Shown here one piece after another: positions 28,327-37,539 of a stretch of DNA of 64,000 bases; position 1 is the first letter of the stretch; each line of letters begins with the position of its first letter. Origin of the DNA: Streptomyces sp. PH10-H1 (GTDB taxonomy: Bacteria > Actinomycetota > Actinomycetes > Streptomycetales > Streptomycetaceae); assembly GCF_030063355.1 (NCBI RefSeq), contig NZ_JASISZ010000019.1, positions 38,599-102,598 on the forward strand. Reading direction: 5' to 3'. The notes beneath the pieces are model-generated. The model did no database searches and was not told where the DNA came from. It worked only from the letters and a program-made list of their open reading frames with translations. Made by a program: the position numbers and the translations under genes.

Positions 28327-28354
28327 TATACACACCACGTATACACCTCGTGTA
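28327..28354. promoter_or_regulatory. Operator candidate of the PadR-ABC operon
   Basis: TATACAC occurs at 28327-28333 and 28340-28346, and TACAC-CTC-GTGTA forms an inverted repeat at 28342-28354, ending 10 bp before the padR start. PadR repressors bind such AT-containing dyads over their own promoters. The AT-rich stretch in this GC-rich genome also fits a promoter. Confidence 0.55.
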
Positions 28355-28364
28355 GAGTGCTGGC

Positions 28365-28889
28365 ATGTCAATCGGCCACACCCTGCTCGGACTCCTTGAG
28401 TCCGGCCCACGCCATGGTTACGACCTCAAGCGCGCCTTCGACGAACGCTTCGGCCACGACCGCCCGCTGCACTACGGGCAGGTCTATTCGACGATGGCGC
28501 GGCTGCTGAAGAACGGGCTCGTGGAGGTCGAGGGCATAGAGCCCGGCAGCGGCCCCGAGCGCAAGCGGTACGCGATCACCGACGCCGGGCTGACCGACGT
28601 CGAGGCGTGGCTCGCCCAGCCCGAGAAGCCCGAGCCGTATCTGCAGACGACCCTGTACACCAAGGTCGTACTGGCTCTGCTGACCGGCCGCAGCGCCGTC
28701 GGTCTGCTGGACACGCAGCGCGCCGAGCACCTGCGCCTGATGCGTGAGCTCACCCGCCGCAAGTCCGGCGGCGATCTCGCCGACCAGCTGATCTGCGATC
28801 ACGCGCTCTTCCACCTGGAGGCGGATCTGCGGTGGCTGGAACTCACCGCCGCCCGGCTCGACCAGCTCGCGACGGAGGTACGCAAGTGA
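28365..28889 (+). CDS. PadR-family transcription regulator
   Basis: A 174-residue regulator. The N-terminal winged helix is typical of PadR: MSIGHTLLGLLESGPRHGYDLKRAF, then HYGQVYSTMARLLKNGLVE and GPERKRYAITDAG. The C-terminal half (LYTKVVLALLTGR to LELTAARLDQLATEV) is the coiled dimerisation region. PadR proteins often repress drug exporters and are released by the drug. The stop overlaps the GTG of the ABC ATPase gene by 4 bp, so it belongs to one operon with the transporter and probably controls it through 28327-28354. Confidence 0.92.
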   Translation: MSIGHTLLGLLESGPRHGYDLKRAFDERFGHDRPLHYGQVYSTMARLLKNGLVEVEGIEPGSGPERKRYAITDAGLTDVEAWLAQPEKPEPYLQTTLYTKVVLALLTGRSAVGLLDTQRAEHLRLMRELTRRKSGGDLADQLICDHALFHLEADLRWLELTAARLDQLATEVRK

Positions 28890-29587
28890 CCGGCTCCACC
28901 CCTCTGCCCAGCCTGCCGCTCCTCTCCGCCGACGCGCTGCACAAGACCTACGGACCCACCCCTGCGCTGGACGGCGCGGACTTCACCATCCGCTCCGGCG
29001 AGGTCGTGGCCGTGATGGGCCCGTCCGGCTCCGGCAAGTCGACGCTGCTGCACTGTCTGGCGGGCATCGTGCGGCCCGACTCCGGCAAGGTCCTCTACCG
29101 CGGCGACGAGCTGTCCGCGATGTCCGACGCCGAGCGCAGCGCCCTGCGCCGCGGCGACTTCGGCTTCGTCTTCCAGTTCGGCCAGCTCGTCCCCGAGCTG
29201 ACCTGCGTGGAGAACGTGGCCCTGCCACTGCGGCTGAACGGCACCAAGCGCAAGGTCGCGGAGCGCCAGGCCACCGAGTGGATGCAGCGGCTGGAGGTCG
29301 ACGACCTCGGGCACAAGCGCCCCGGCGAGGTCTCCGGCGGCCAGGGCCAGCGAGTCGCGGTGGCCCGCGCGCTCGTCGGCGGCCCGCGGGTGATCTTCGC
29401 GGACGAACCGACCGGCGCGCTGGACTCGCTCAACGGTGAGCGCGTCATGCGACTGCTCACGGACGCCGCCCGCGACACCGGCGCGGCCGTGGTGCTCGTC
29501 ACCCACGAAGCGCGGGTCGCCGCGTACTCCGACCGCGAGATCGTCGTGCGCGACGGCAAGTCCCGGGACATGGAGCGGGTCGCGTGA
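28886..29587 (+). CDS. ABC transporter ATPase (MacB/LolD type)
   Basis: A 233-residue ATPase with Walker A GPSGSGKST, Q-loop FQFGQLVPELT, signature VSGGQGQRVAVARAL, Walker B VIFADEPTGALDS and the H-loop histidine in VLVTHEARVA. The GALDS D-loop variant and pairing with an FtsX-like permease place it in the MacB/LolD/BceA group, which handles antibiotics, peptides or lipoproteins. GTG 28886 overlaps the padR stop, and its own stop overlaps the permease start. Confidence 0.94.
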   Translation: MTGSTPLPSLPLLSADALHKTYGPTPALDGADFTIRSGEVVAVMGPSGSGKSTLLHCLAGIVRPDSGKVLYRGDELSAMSDAERSALRRGDFGFVFQFGQLVPELTCVENVALPLRLNGTKRKVAERQATEWMQRLEVDDLGHKRPGEVSGGQGQRVAVARALVGGPRVIFADEPTGALDSLNGERVMRLLTDAARDTGAAVVLVTHEARVAAYSDREIVVRDGKSRDMERVA

Positions 29588-32034
29588 GCCAGGACCGCAC
29601 ACCACCGCCCTCCGATACGCCTCCCGATGAGGGCACCGACACGCAGACCGGCGCCAAACCGCGTACCGATCTCCGTACCTGGGCCCGCGACCTCGCGCTC
29701 GGCGCGCGCTTCACGCTCGCCGGCGGCAGGGAGGGCTGGACCCGCACCCTGCTGACCGCCGTCGGCGTCGGCTTCGGCGTGGCGGTTCTGCTGCTCGCCG
29801 CCGCCGTCCCGGCGATGATGGACGCCCGCTCGCAGCGCAGCACCGCGCGTGACGACATGTACTTCGGCGCCAAGCTTCCGCCCGCCGCCACCACGATGCT
29901 GATCCACTCGACCGACACCTCGTACCGCGGTGAGTCCGTCTACGGCCGGGTGCTGCGGCCCGACGGTGCCGAGCCGCCGATCCCGCCGGGTCTGTCCAAG
30001 ATCCCCGCCCCGGGCGAGATGACGGTCTCCCCCGCCCTCGAAAGGCTGCTCGACTCCCCGGAGGGCAAGCTCCTCAAGGAGCGGCTGAACTTCCGCGTCA
30101 CCGGCACCATCGCCAAGGACGGTCTGCTGGGGCCGGGCGAACTCGCCTACTACGCGGGCAGCGACACGATCACCGACGCGCACGCCACCCGCGTCGACCG
30201 GATCGGCGGCGGCCACCACATGTCGGCGGGTCTGGGCGCGGTCCTGACCCTCCTCGTCGTCATCGGCCTCATCGTGCTGCTGATGCCGGTGGCCATCCTC
30301 ATCGCCACCGCCGTCCGCTTCGGCGGCGAAACCCGCGACCGGCGGCTCGCCGCGCTGCGCCTGGTCGGCGCCGACACACGGATGACGCGGCGGATCGCGG
30401 CCGGCGAGGCACTCGTCGGTTCGCTGGCCGGACTCGTCTTCGGCCTCGGGTTCTTCCTGGTGGGGCGGCACTTCACCGGGCAGATCACGCTCTACGACAT
30501 GAGCGTCTTCTCCTCCGACGTCAGGCCCAGCACCGGACTCGCCCTCCTGATCGTGCTCGCCGTTCCGGCCGCGGCCGTCGCGGTCACCGTCTTCGCGCTG
30601 CGCGGCATCGCGATCGAACCGCTGGGCGTCGTCAGGAACGCGGGGCTGCGCAAGCGGCGCCTGTGGTGGCGGCTGCTCATCCCGGTCGCCGGCCTGGCGC
30701 TGCTGGCCCCGCTGTTCGGCGGTGTCCGGGGCAATGCGCAGCTCAACGAGTACCAGATCTCGGCAGGCGCGGTGCTGCTGCTCGTCGGTGTCACCGCCGC
30801 GCTGCCCTGGCTGGTCGAACTGGTCGTCAACCGCTTCGGCGGCGGCCCGGTCCCCTGGCAGCTCGCCACCCGCCGCCTGCAGCTCAACAGCGGCGCGTCC
30901 GCCCGCATGGTCAACGGCATCACCATCGCGGTGGCCGGGGCCATCGCCCTGCAGATGCTGTTCAGCGGAATCCAGGACGACTTCACCTCCAGCACCGGCA
31001 AGGACCCGAACCGGGCCCAGATGCAGGCCAACATGCAGGTCAAGGACGGCCCGCAGGCTACGGCGGCCATCACCGCGTACCGGACCACTCCGGGTGTGCG
31101 GTCGGCACTCGGACTCGTCCAGGCGTACGCCATCCCCGACGGCGCGGCGGCGAAGGCCAAGGCCGCCGGCACGCCCGACGCGGCGAACGACATCCCCTCC
31201 TTCCCGGTGATCGTCGGCGACTGCGCCGCGCTCAGCGAGATCGCCGCTGTGAGCGACTGCGCCGACGGCAGCGTCTACCGCGTCCTCCCGGACGCGCAGC
31301 AGGCGTCCTCCAGTCCTCCCGCCGTCGCCGGCCCCGGCACCCGGATCGACCTCAACGGCCCGCAGAACATGGGGATCACCGGACCGCCGAGGCTGTGGAC
31401 CGTCCCGGCCGCAGTCCGCACGGTGAAGAGGCGCACCAGCCCGTCCGGCAACCAGGAGTGGGGCATCCTCGCCACCCCTGGCGCCCTGGATGTGGCACGG
31501 TTGCGGGAGCCGAACGCCGTCGTGCTGTTGAAGCTCGACGCACAGCGGGCGGACGCGGAGGACCACGTCCGCAACACCACCGCCAGGCTGGGCGACGCCG
31601 CACAGGTCATGAAACTCCAAGGCACCGAGACAGCACGGAAGTTCACCAGCATCAAGCGCGGTCTGCTCATCGGGGCGACGACGACGCTGCTGATGATCGG
31701 CATCAGTCTGCTCGTCTCCATGCTGGAGCAGCTGCGCGAGCGCAAGAAGCTGCTCGCGGTTCTGGTCGCCTTCGGCACCCGTCGCTCCACGCTCGGGCTG
31801 TCGGTGCTGTGGCAGACCGCACTTCCGGTCGCCCTCGGGCTGGCAGTGGCGGTCGTGGGCGGGCTCGGCCTCGGTTCCGTGCTGCTGAAGATGGTGGGTT
31901 CGCCGATCCGGGTCGACTGGGCAAGTGCCGCCACGATGACGGGTGTCGGCGCGGGTGTGGTGCTGCTGGTCACCCTGCTGAGCCTGCCGCCGCTGTGGCG
32001 CATGATGCGCCCGGACGGCCTGCGGACGGAGTAG
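29584..32034 (+). CDS. FtsX-like ABC permease
   Basis: An 816-residue permease starting at GTG 29584, overlapping the ATPase gene by 4 bp. After a cytoplasmic head, one transmembrane segment (TLLTAVGVGFGVAVLLLAAA) precedes a first extracellular domain. A three-helix FtsX block lies around residues 215-340, more helices at 355-460, a second extracellular region at 470-680, and a final FtsX block at 690-815 (LLIGATTTLLMIGISLLVSML to the end). Two FtsX modules in one chain allow it to work as a monomer with the ATPase. Substrate is unknown; the PadR link suggests drug or peptide export. Confidence 0.92.
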   Translation: MSQDRTPPPSDTPPDEGTDTQTGAKPRTDLRTWARDLALGARFTLAGGREGWTRTLLTAVGVGFGVAVLLLAAAVPAMMDARSQRSTARDDMYFGAKLPPAATTMLIHSTDTSYRGESVYGRVLRPDGAEPPIPPGLSKIPAPGEMTVSPALERLLDSPEGKLLKERLNFRVTGTIAKDGLLGPGELAYYAGSDTITDAHATRVDRIGGGHHMSAGLGAVLTLLVVIGLIVLLMPVAILIATAVRFGGETRDRRLAALRLVGADTRMTRRIAAGEALVGSLAGLVFGLGFFLVGRHFTGQITLYDMSVFSSDVRPSTGLALLIVLAVPAAAVAVTVFALRGIAIEPLGVVRNAGLRKRRLWWRLLIPVAGLALLAPLFGGVRGNAQLNEYQISAGAVLLLVGVTAALPWLVELVVNRFGGGPVPWQLATRRLQLNSGASARMVNGITIAVAGAIALQMLFSGIQDDFTSSTGKDPNRAQMQANMQVKDGPQATAAITAYRTTPGVRSALGLVQAYAIPDGAAAKAKAAGTPDAANDIPSFPVIVGDCAALSEIAAVSDCADGSVYRVLPDAQQASSSPPAVAGPGTRIDLNGPQNMGITGPPRLWTVPAAVRTVKRRTSPSGNQEWGILATPGALDVARLREPNAVVLLKLDAQRADAEDHVRNTTARLGDAAQVMKLQGTETARKFTSIKRGLLIGATTTLLMIGISLLVSMLEQLRERKKLLAVLVAFGTRRSTLGLSVLWQTALPVALGLAVAVVGGLGLGSVLLKMVGSPIRVDWASAATMTGVGAGVVLLVTLLSLPPLWRMMRPDGLRTE

Positions 32035-32059
32035 CACCGACGGATCCGGCACCAGTCGT

Positions 32060-32090
32060 CGGCCGGGCATACCTCCCTCAAGCCCGGCCG
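32060..32090. terminator. Hairpin between the permease and oxyR remnant
   Basis: CGGCCGGGC at 32060-32068 pairs with GCCCGGCCG at 32082-32090. It lies between convergent reading frames and spans the stop codon of the oxyR remnant. Confidence 0.45.
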
Positions 32091-32846
32091 GCGCCCGTGT
32101 CCTCGCCGTGGTCGTCCAACACCCGGACGGGCAGCGGTCGCAGCGCTTCGCGCAGTGCGGCGGCGAACGAGGTGAACTCCTCCGCGCGGGCGGCCCCGCC
32201 GCGCATCGCGAGCGCGATCCGCCGCGACGGCGCCGGATCCGCGAAGTACCCGGTCGACAGCTGGTCGTTGCGTCCCGTCTCGACCAGCACCGCGGTGCGC
32301 GGCAGCAGCGTGACACCCAGCCCGCCCGCGACCAGCTGCACGAACGTGGACAGCCCGGCGGCGGTGGTCGTCACCAGCGCTCCGTCCGGCCGTCCGGCCG
32401 TCCGGCCTCCCGGCCTCCCGGCAGATGTCGAGCGCCTGGTCGCGCAGACAGTGCCCCTCGTCGAGCAGCAGCAGGTCCATCTCCCGCAGCGCCGCACGCG
32501 GGATGGCCATCCGACCGGCCAGCCAGTGCCCTTGCGGCGCGACCAGCACGAAGTCCTCGTCGAACAGCGGCAGTTCGGTCACTCCCGGCATCCCGAGCGA
32601 CACCGCGAGCAGCAGCAGGTCGAGCCGCCCGCCGGTCAGTCCCTCCAGCAGGGACGAGATCTGCTCCTCGTGCACCTGCAGATCCAGCGCCGGGTACCGG
32701 TCATGGACGAGCCGCAGGACCGTCGGCAGCAGATACGGCGCGACGGTGGGGATCACCCCGAGCCGCAGCACACCGGTGAACGGCGCGCGGGCCGCTTCGG
32801 CCTCCTCCAGCAGACCGCCGAGCGCGTCGAGCACGCTCCGTGTCCG
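32078..32846 (-). pseudogene. oxyR: oxyR remnant: LysR effector domain only, frameshifted
   Basis: Minus-strand sequence from about 32846 encodes TRSVLDALGGLLEEAEAARA, then FTGVLRLGVIPTVAPYLLP and LLLLDEGHCLRDQALDICRE, the effector half of an OxyR-type regulator including the redox cysteine in DEGHCLRDQALDIC. Near 32384-32421 the frame breaks; the next frame continues ALVTTTAAGLSTFVQLVAGG, GLGVTLLPRTA and so on to a stop at 32078. The whole helix-turn-helix is missing, because at about 32846 the sequence changes directly into the 3' part of ahpC on the other strand. OxyR normally activates the divergent ahpCD genes. It cannot be functional. Confidence 0.85.
32384..32421. repeat. 8-bp tandem repeat at the oxyR frameshift
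   Basis: GTCCGGCC occurs three times in tandem (32384-32407), followed by TCCCGGCC and TCCCGG. Because the unit is 8 bp, gain or loss of a copy shifts the reading frame, and the reading frame changes exactly here. Confidence 0.85.
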
Positions 32847-33075
32847 CTCGGACCTCGGTATCCCCGGCGAGGACGGCTTCGCGCAGCGGGCCGTCTTCAT
32901 CGTCGACCCCAACAACGAGATCCAGTTCACGATGGTGACCGCCGGTTCCGTGGGCCGTAACCCCAAGGAGGTCCTGCGGGTGCTCGACGCCCTGCAGACC
33001 GACGAGCTGTGCCCGTGCAACTGGAGCAAGGGCGAGACGACTCTCGACCCGGTCGCGCTTCTCGCGGGCGAGTGA
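32845..33075 (+). pseudogene. ahpC: ahpC remnant: C-terminal third of the peroxiredoxin
   Basis: From about 32851 the plus strand encodes LGIPGEDGFAQRAVFIVDP, then VTAGSVGRNPKEVLRVLDAL and DELCPCNWSKGETTL, ending at TGA 33073-33075. This is the end of AhpC with the resolving-cysteine region (ELCPCNW). The N-terminal two thirds, with the peroxidatic cysteine, and the start are missing. Upstream the sequence passes at once into the 5'-truncated oxyR on the opposite strand, so one deletion removed both 5' ends and the shared promoter. Confidence 0.88.
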
Positions 33076-33081
33076 TCTGAG

Positions 33082-33477
33082 ATGTCCCTCGACAACCTGA
33101 AGTCGGCGCTCCCCGACTACGCCAAGGACCTCAAGCTGAACCTCAGCTCGGTCATCGGCCACGCAGAAAACACAGCACTCCTGACGCAGCAGCAGCTGTG
33201 GGGCACCGTGCTCGCCGTCGCCATCGCATCGCGTTCGCCGCGTGTGCTGAGCGAGCTGGAGCCGGATCGGCAACCCGGGTGTGGAGAAGGTGGACTTCGA
33301 GCTGTGGTCGCTGGCGCTCTCGGCCGTCAACGGCTGCGGTCAGTGCCTGGACTCGCACGAGGCCGTGCTGCGCAAGGCGGTGTCTCGCGCGAGACGATCC
33401 AGGAGGCGTTCAAGATCGCCGCCGTCGTCCAGGCGGTCGGAACGACCCTCGACGCCGAGGCCGTCATCGCCGGCTGA
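33082..33477 (+). pseudogene. ahpD: ahpD with internal deletion and compensating frameshifts
   Basis: The frame starting at ATG 33082 is open for 131 codons. The first 60 residues ([20 protein letters not shown] to [12 protein letters not shown]) and the last 35 ([20 protein letters not shown] to the end) are AhpD. Between them the DNA still encodes [20 protein letters not shown] and [10 protein letters not shown], but in another frame, so the essential CxxC (CGQC) is not translated. About 50 codons of the middle are deleted, and a missing G before VSRET restores the frame. It would be inactive even if translated. Normally AhpD reduces AhpC. Confidence 0.85.
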
Positions 33478-33488
33478 GGGCTACACAA

Positions 33489-33533
33489 CACGTACGACGG
33501 CCCCCAACCATCGGTCGGGGGCCGTCGTACGTG
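33489..33533. terminator. Strong hairpin after the ahpD remnant
   Basis: Two perfectly paired 17-base arms (33489-33505 and 33517-33533) around an 11-base loop, between convergent ahpD and the AI-2E-type exporter gene. Confidence 0.85.
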
Positions 33534-33541
33534 CAAGACCC

Positions 33542-34957
33542 TTAGGCCGGGCTCGCCGGGTCCGGAAGGCCCGCCGGGCTCACCGGGGCGAGATCCTCCA
33601 CCGTGGCGCCGTGCGGGCCCGGCTCCGTGGCCATGGCGGCCTCACGGGCGTGGCTGCGCAGGTAGCCGACGACCGTGTTCGTCACGGCGACGAGCGGGAC
33701 CGCGACGACGGCGCCGCCGATACCGGCGATGAGCGCTCCGGCCGCGACCGAGAGCACGACGGCCAGCGGGTGTACGCGGACGGCGCGGCCGAGGATGAAG
33801 GGCTGCAGGATATGGCCCTCGATCTGCTGGACCGCGAGCACCACGATCAGGACCATCAGAGCCGTGAAGGGCCCCTCGGTCACGAGCGCGACGACCATCG
33901 CCAGCGTGCCGGAGGCGACGGCACCGACCAGCGGGACGAACGCGGCCACGAAGATGACGACGGCCAGCGGCACCGCCATCGGCACGTTCAGGATGTAGAT
34001 GCCCACGCCGATGAAGACGGCGTCGATGAGAGCCACTATCACCGTGCCCCGCACATACAGCGTCAGCGTCCGCCAGGCGCGGGGCCCGGCGCCCGCGAGG
34101 CCGTCGCGGGCGGCGGCGGGGAACAGCTTCAGCGTCCAGTTCCAGATGTTGCGGCCGTCGTAGAGCAGGAAGAGCGTGCTGAACATCGCCAGCAGTATGC
34201 CCGTGAGCAGCTCGACAATGACGGTGACGCCCTGCAGGCCGGCGTCGGTGACCGCCTTGGTGTTGGTACTGATCGTGTCGGTGAGGTTCTTCGCGATCTG
34301 GTTGATCTGGTCCTCGGTGACATGGAACGGGCTGTTGAGCAGCCAGCGCTTCATCTCGCCGACGCCGTCCTGGAGCTTGGTGGACAGGTCGTCGACGTTG
34401 TTCATCACCTGCCAGACCACGAACCAGCCGACCAGACCCATCAGCACGAAGCCGCCGATGAAGGTGATGCCGGTGGCGAGGCCGCGCGGCACCCCGGCGC
34501 GCCTGAGGCGGCCCACGACGGGCTGGAGCAGCGCGGTGATGAGCAGCGCGGCCACGAAGGCCAGGATCACCAGGTGGATGGCGTCGATCACCTTCATGAG
34601 CACCCAGACCATGCCGGCCAGCACCAGCAGCCGCCAGGCGACCTCGGCCCCGACGCGCATGCTCCACGGCACGACGCCCAGGGGATCGGGCAACTGCCCG
34701 GCCGGAGCCTGCGGCGGATGCCCGGGCGCTGCGACGGCCTTGGGCGCGGGACGCGGATCCCTCCGCGCCCCGGTCTCCGGGGCGTACTCCGGCCCGGGCT
34801 TCGGCCGTGGCTTCGGCTTCGGCCCGGTCGTCTCCGGCGGGGCGTCGGGCTGCTCGTCCTGCTCCGCCCGGACCTCCGCGCGCCGCTCATCGAGGCGGTC
34901 GGCGAGCTTGGCCAGCCCGGCGGCCACCACTGCGCCCCAATGGCGCTTTTCCGACAT
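33542..34957 (-). CDS. AI-2E-family (PerM/YdjX-type) membrane transporter
   Basis: A 471-residue protein. The first 105 residues are a Pro/Lys/Ala-rich cytoplasmic head ([18 protein letters not shown]). About eight membrane segments follow, including [41 protein letters not shown] and [20 protein letters not shown], with the PLVGAVASG and [23 protein letters not shown] blocks typical of the AI-2E transporter family. Members export small molecules or sodium and protons; the name comes from E. coli TqsA and need not mean quorum sensing here. It stands alone between two terminators. Confidence 0.88.
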   Translation of the reverse strand: MSEKRHWGAVVAAGLAKLADRLDERRAEVRAEQDEQPDAPPETTGPKPKPRPKPGPEYAPETGARRDPRPAPKAVAAPGHPPQAPAGQLPDPLGVVPWSMRVGAEVAWRLLVLAGMVWVLMKVIDAIHLVILAFVAALLITALLQPVVGRLRRAGVPRGLATGITFIGGFVLMGLVGWFVVWQVMNNVDDLSTKLQDGVGEMKRWLLNSPFHVTEDQINQIAKNLTDTISTNTKAVTDAGLQGVTVIVELLTGILLAMFSTLFLLYDGRNIWNWTLKLFPAAARDGLAGAGPRAWRTLTLYVRGTVIVALIDAVFIGVGIYILNVPMAVPLAVVIFVAAFVPLVGAVASGTLAMVVALVTEGPFTALMVLIVVLAVQQIEGHILQPFILGRAVRVHPLAVVLSVAAGALIAGIGGAVVAVPLVAVTNTVVGYLRSHAREAAMATEPGPHGATVEDLAPVSPAGLPDPASPA

Positions 34958-35070
34958 CGCGTTCCCCTGCCCCTTTGTTCCGGCACCGCACCGGTGAGGA
35001 GGACGACGTTACCCGTGCTCCGGGTTGCCTCCGAGGCCATCCCCCCTCCCGCTCCGGACCCCGCTCATGA

Positions 35071-35106
35071 GAATGCCCCCCGGCCGGCAAGGGTCGGGGG
35101 GCATTC
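35071..35106. terminator. Hairpin after the transglycosylase gene
   Basis: GAATGCCCCCC at 35071-35081 pairs perfectly with 35096-35106 around a 14-base loop, just downstream of the minus-strand gene ending at 35127. Confidence 0.8.
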
Positions 35107-35126
35107 ACGCGAGCGTGACCGGCGGT

Positions 35127-35816
35127 CTAGTAATTCTGGTGGACCTGCCAGTAGGACCAGGCACCGCACGGACTGTGATAGCGGTCGTTCATGTAGTTCA
35201 GGCCCCACTTGATCTGCGTGGCCGGATTGGTCCGCCAGTCGTCGCCGACGGAAGCCATCTTCGAGCCGGGGTACGACTGCACGAGCCCATAGGCACCTGA
35301 AGAGGGGTTCGTCGCCGTGTAGTCCCAGCCGCTCTCGCGCTCCACGATGTTGGAGAAGCACTGGAACTGGTCGGCACCGACGATCTGCTCCGCCATCGCC
35401 TTGACTTCGGCGGTCGTGTACGAGCTCTTGGTGGCGAACGTCGCGCGCTCGTTGGAACGGCTCGCGGCGGCCTTCGTCTCCGCCTCTCGGTCGGCCTTCG
35501 CCTTGGCGGCCGCGTCGTCGGCGGCCTTCTTCTTGGCGGAGGCGTCCTTGGCTGCCTTCTGGCGCGCGGCGTCCTCAGCGGTCTTCTTGGCTGTCGCGTC
35601 GGCGGCGTCGGACTGTGCCTGCGCCTGCTGCGTCAGTGAAGCCTGCTGAACCTGCTGGCCAGCGGGTATGTCCGCGAGTACGGTCGTCGCGCCGACGGCT
35701 TCGACAGGCTGGTTGGAGCCCTGGTCAGCGCCTGCTGCGACGCCGACTACGGCGCCCACGGTGGTGACTGCGGTGGCCGAGGCCACAGCGAATCCCCGGA
35801 CCGAGATCCGGCTCAC
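35127..35816 (-). CDS. Secreted lytic transglycosylase (SLT domain)
   Basis: A 229-residue exported protein. Residues 1-32 ([21 protein letters not shown]) are a signal or anchor segment, 60-125 form an Ala/Lys/Asp-rich helix, and the last 95 residues are a goose-lysozyme-like SLT domain with the catalytic glutamate in [16 protein letters not shown], then [15 protein letters not shown] and [17 protein letters not shown]. Two cysteines (QCFSN and SPCGAW) may form a disulphide. It should cleave peptidoglycan glycan strands during growth or spore germination. The 240-base leader may hold a c-di-AMP riboswitch. Confidence 0.92.
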   Translation of the reverse strand: MSRISVRGFAVASATAVTTVGAVVGVAAGADQGSNQPVEAVGATTVLADIPAGQQVQQASLTQQAQAQSDAADATAKKTAEDAARQKAAKDASAKKKAADDAAAKAKADREAETKAAASRSNERATFATKSSYTTAEVKAMAEQIVGADQFQCFSNIVERESGWDYTATNPSSGAYGLVQSYPGSKMASVGDDWRTNPATQIKWGLNYMNDRYHSPCGAWSYWQVHQNY

Positions 35817-35934
35817 ACGGTTGTCCTTCCAGCATCGGCCGCGTGGTGACCTCGCGGACGAAATCGTGCCCCTGAACGCTGGCCTCCCCTTGTTCCGGAC
35901 CGCGAACGGTCCGACTGGTCACGGGGGCACTGGC

Positions 35935-36058
35935 CCGGTGCGGATCCCTGACGGGATTCCGCGTGGTGCTCGGGCGGCCTACGGCGGCGGCGCTGTTCAG
36001 TTCTGGGGTTCCGCACCGCTGGGGGTGCGGGTGTGCCGTAAGCGGGGCCTGACAGCGT
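35935..36058 (-). promoter_or_regulatory. Structured leader, possible c-di-AMP (ydaO-type) riboswitch
   Basis: The leader of the transglycosylase contains a perfect hairpin CCGCACC...GGTGCGG (36011-36030), then GGAACCCC followed by CTGAA, GTAGGCCG, CCCGAGC and GAATCCCGTCAGGGATCC. The order of GGAACCC, GTAGG, CCCGA and GTCAG elements resembles actinobacterial ydaO leaders, which I remember upstream of Streptomyces cell-wall hydrolase genes. The match is by eye; no covariance model was run. Confidence 0.35.
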
Positions 36059-36061
36059 CAC

Positions 36062-36088
36062 ACCCTAGCCGGAAGGGAACGCCGTCAA
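36062..36088 (-). promoter_or_regulatory. Candidate vegetative promoter of the transglycosylase gene
   Basis: On the minus strand, TTGACG (36083-36088) is followed after 15 bases by TAGGGT (36062-36067), which fits the TTGAC/TAGRRT pattern of HrdB-type promoters except that the spacer is short. It lies about 250 bases before the start codon, leaving room for a structured leader. Confidence 0.5.
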
Positions 36089-36164
36089 GCAATTTATGGT
36101 TGCGTGGCAAACGTCACACGCCTCGTTGGTCCGAAAATACCGGCGCACTGCCCCCGACAACGCT

Positions 36165-36197
36165 AGGCTGCTGCGCCCCTTGGGGGCGCAGCAGCCT
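36165..36197. terminator. Hairpin after phoH
   Basis: AGGCTGCTGCGCCCC at 36165-36179 pairs perfectly with 36183-36197, leaving a 3-base loop. It lies 20 bases beyond the phoH stop. Confidence 0.85.
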
Positions 36198-36219
36198 CAA
36201 CTCACGCACCGTTACCGGG

Positions 36220-37539
36220 TTATACCCCGTTGTCCTCCAGCAACTCCGTCACCAATGCGGCGATTGGGGAGCGTTCGGACCGGTTGAGCGTGATGTGCGC
36301 GAACAGCGGATGTCCCTTGAGTTTCTCGACGACGGCCACCACGCCGTCGTACCGACCGACCCGCAAATTGTCACGTTGCGCCACATCATGGGTCAGAATG
36401 ACCCGCGATCCGGAGCCGATTCGCGACAGAACGGTCAGCAGGACATTCCGTTCGAGCGACTGGGCCTCGTCCACGATCACGAACGCGTCGTGGAGCGACC
36501 GGCCCCGGATGTGCGTGAGCGGCAGCACTTCCAGCATGCCCCGCGCCACGACCTCCTCGATGACCTCCTTCGATGTCACCGCGGACAACGTGTCGAAGAC
36601 CGCCTGAGCCCAGGGGCTCATCTTCTCCGACTCACTGCCCGGCAGATATCCCAGCTCCTGTCCGCCCACCGCGTACAGCGGCCGGAAGACCATCACCTTG
36701 CGGTGCTGCTGCCGCTCCAGCACGGCCTCCAGGCCCGCGCACAGGGCCAGCGCCGACTTACCGGTGCCTGCCCGGCCGCCCAGCGACACGATCCCGACCT
36801 CGGGATCGAGCAGCAGATCCAGCGCGACCCGCTGCTCCGCGCTGCGGCCGTGCAGCCCGAAGGCCTCCCGGTCGCCGTGCACCAGCCGCACCCGGCCGTC
36901 CTCGGTCACCCGGCCGAGCGCCTTGCCGCGCTCGGACTGGAGCACCAGACCGGTGTGCACGGGCAGGTCGCCCGCCTCGGGCAGGACGATGACTTCTTCC
37001 GCGTAGAGCCTGTCCACCTCCTCCGCGTCGACCAGCAGCTCCTCCATACCGGTCCAGCCCGACGTGATCGCCAGCTCGGCCCGGTACTCCTCGGCCGCGA
37101 GGCCGACGGAGGAGGCTTTCACCCGCAGGGGCAGGTCCTTGGAGACGACCGTGACGTCGTACCCCTCGGCCTGCAGATTGCGGGCGACCGCCAGAATGCG
37201 CGAATCGTTGTCGCCTAGCCGGAACCCGACGGGGAGCACCCCGGGGTCCGAGTGGTTCAACTCGACACGGAGCGTGCCGCCCAGCTCGCCGATCGGGATC
37301 GGGGCGTCGAGCCGCCCGTACTTGATCCGGAAGTCGTCGAGCAGCCGCAACGCCTGGCGGGCGAAGTAGCCGAGTTCTGGATGGGCCCGCTTGGCCTCCA
37401 ACTCCGTGACCACCACCACCGGGAGCACGACTTCGTGCTCGTCGAAACGGGTGAGGGCGTTGGGGTCGGCAAGCAGGACGCTGGTGTCGAGGACGTAAGT
37501 GCGCCGGTCGTGCTCCCGGCGATTCTTGCTTTTCACCAC
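36220..37539 (-). CDS. phoH: PIN-PhoH ATPase/ribonuclease
   Basis: A 439-residue fusion. Residues 10-140 are a PIN domain ([48 protein letters not shown]) that probably cuts RNA. Residues 220-439 are the PhoH P-loop domain with Walker [14 protein letters not shown] and Walker [13 protein letters not shown] plus [13 protein letters not shown]. PhoH2-type proteins couple ATP-driven RNA unwinding to cleavage. GTG 37537-37539 gives the family N-terminus; the open frame upstream to 37740 has no sign of being coding. It is a conserved actinobacterial gene beside uppS. Confidence 0.93.
   Translation of the reverse strand: MVKSKNRREHDRRTYVLDTSVLLADPNALTRFDEHEVVLPVVVVTELEAKRAHPELGYFARQALRLLDDFRIKYGRLDAPIPIGELGGTLRVELNHSDPGVLPVGFRLGDNDSRILAVARNLQAEGYDVTVVSKDLPLRVKASSVGLAAEEYRAELAITSGWTGMEELLVDAEEVDRLYAEEVIVLPEAGDLPVHTGLVLQSERGKALGRVTEDGRVRLVHGDREAFGLHGRSAEQRVALDLLLDPEVGIVSLGGRAGTGKSALALCAGLEAVLERQQHRKVMVFRPLYAVGGQELGYLPGSESEKMSPWAQAVFDTLSAVTSKEVIEEVVARGMLEVLPLTHIRGRSLHDAFVIVDEAQSLERNVLLTVLSRIGSGSRVILTHDVAQRDNLRVGRYDGVVAVVEKLKGHPLFAHITLNRSERSPIAALVTELLEDNGV

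Noticed and set aside
29095..32316. 1073-residue open frame antisense to the ABC exporter genes
   Set aside because: Unnatural composition and full overlap with the ATPase and FtsX permease genes, whose motifs are unambiguous. Only its far end beyond 32078 contains a real (oxyR) signal, in another context.
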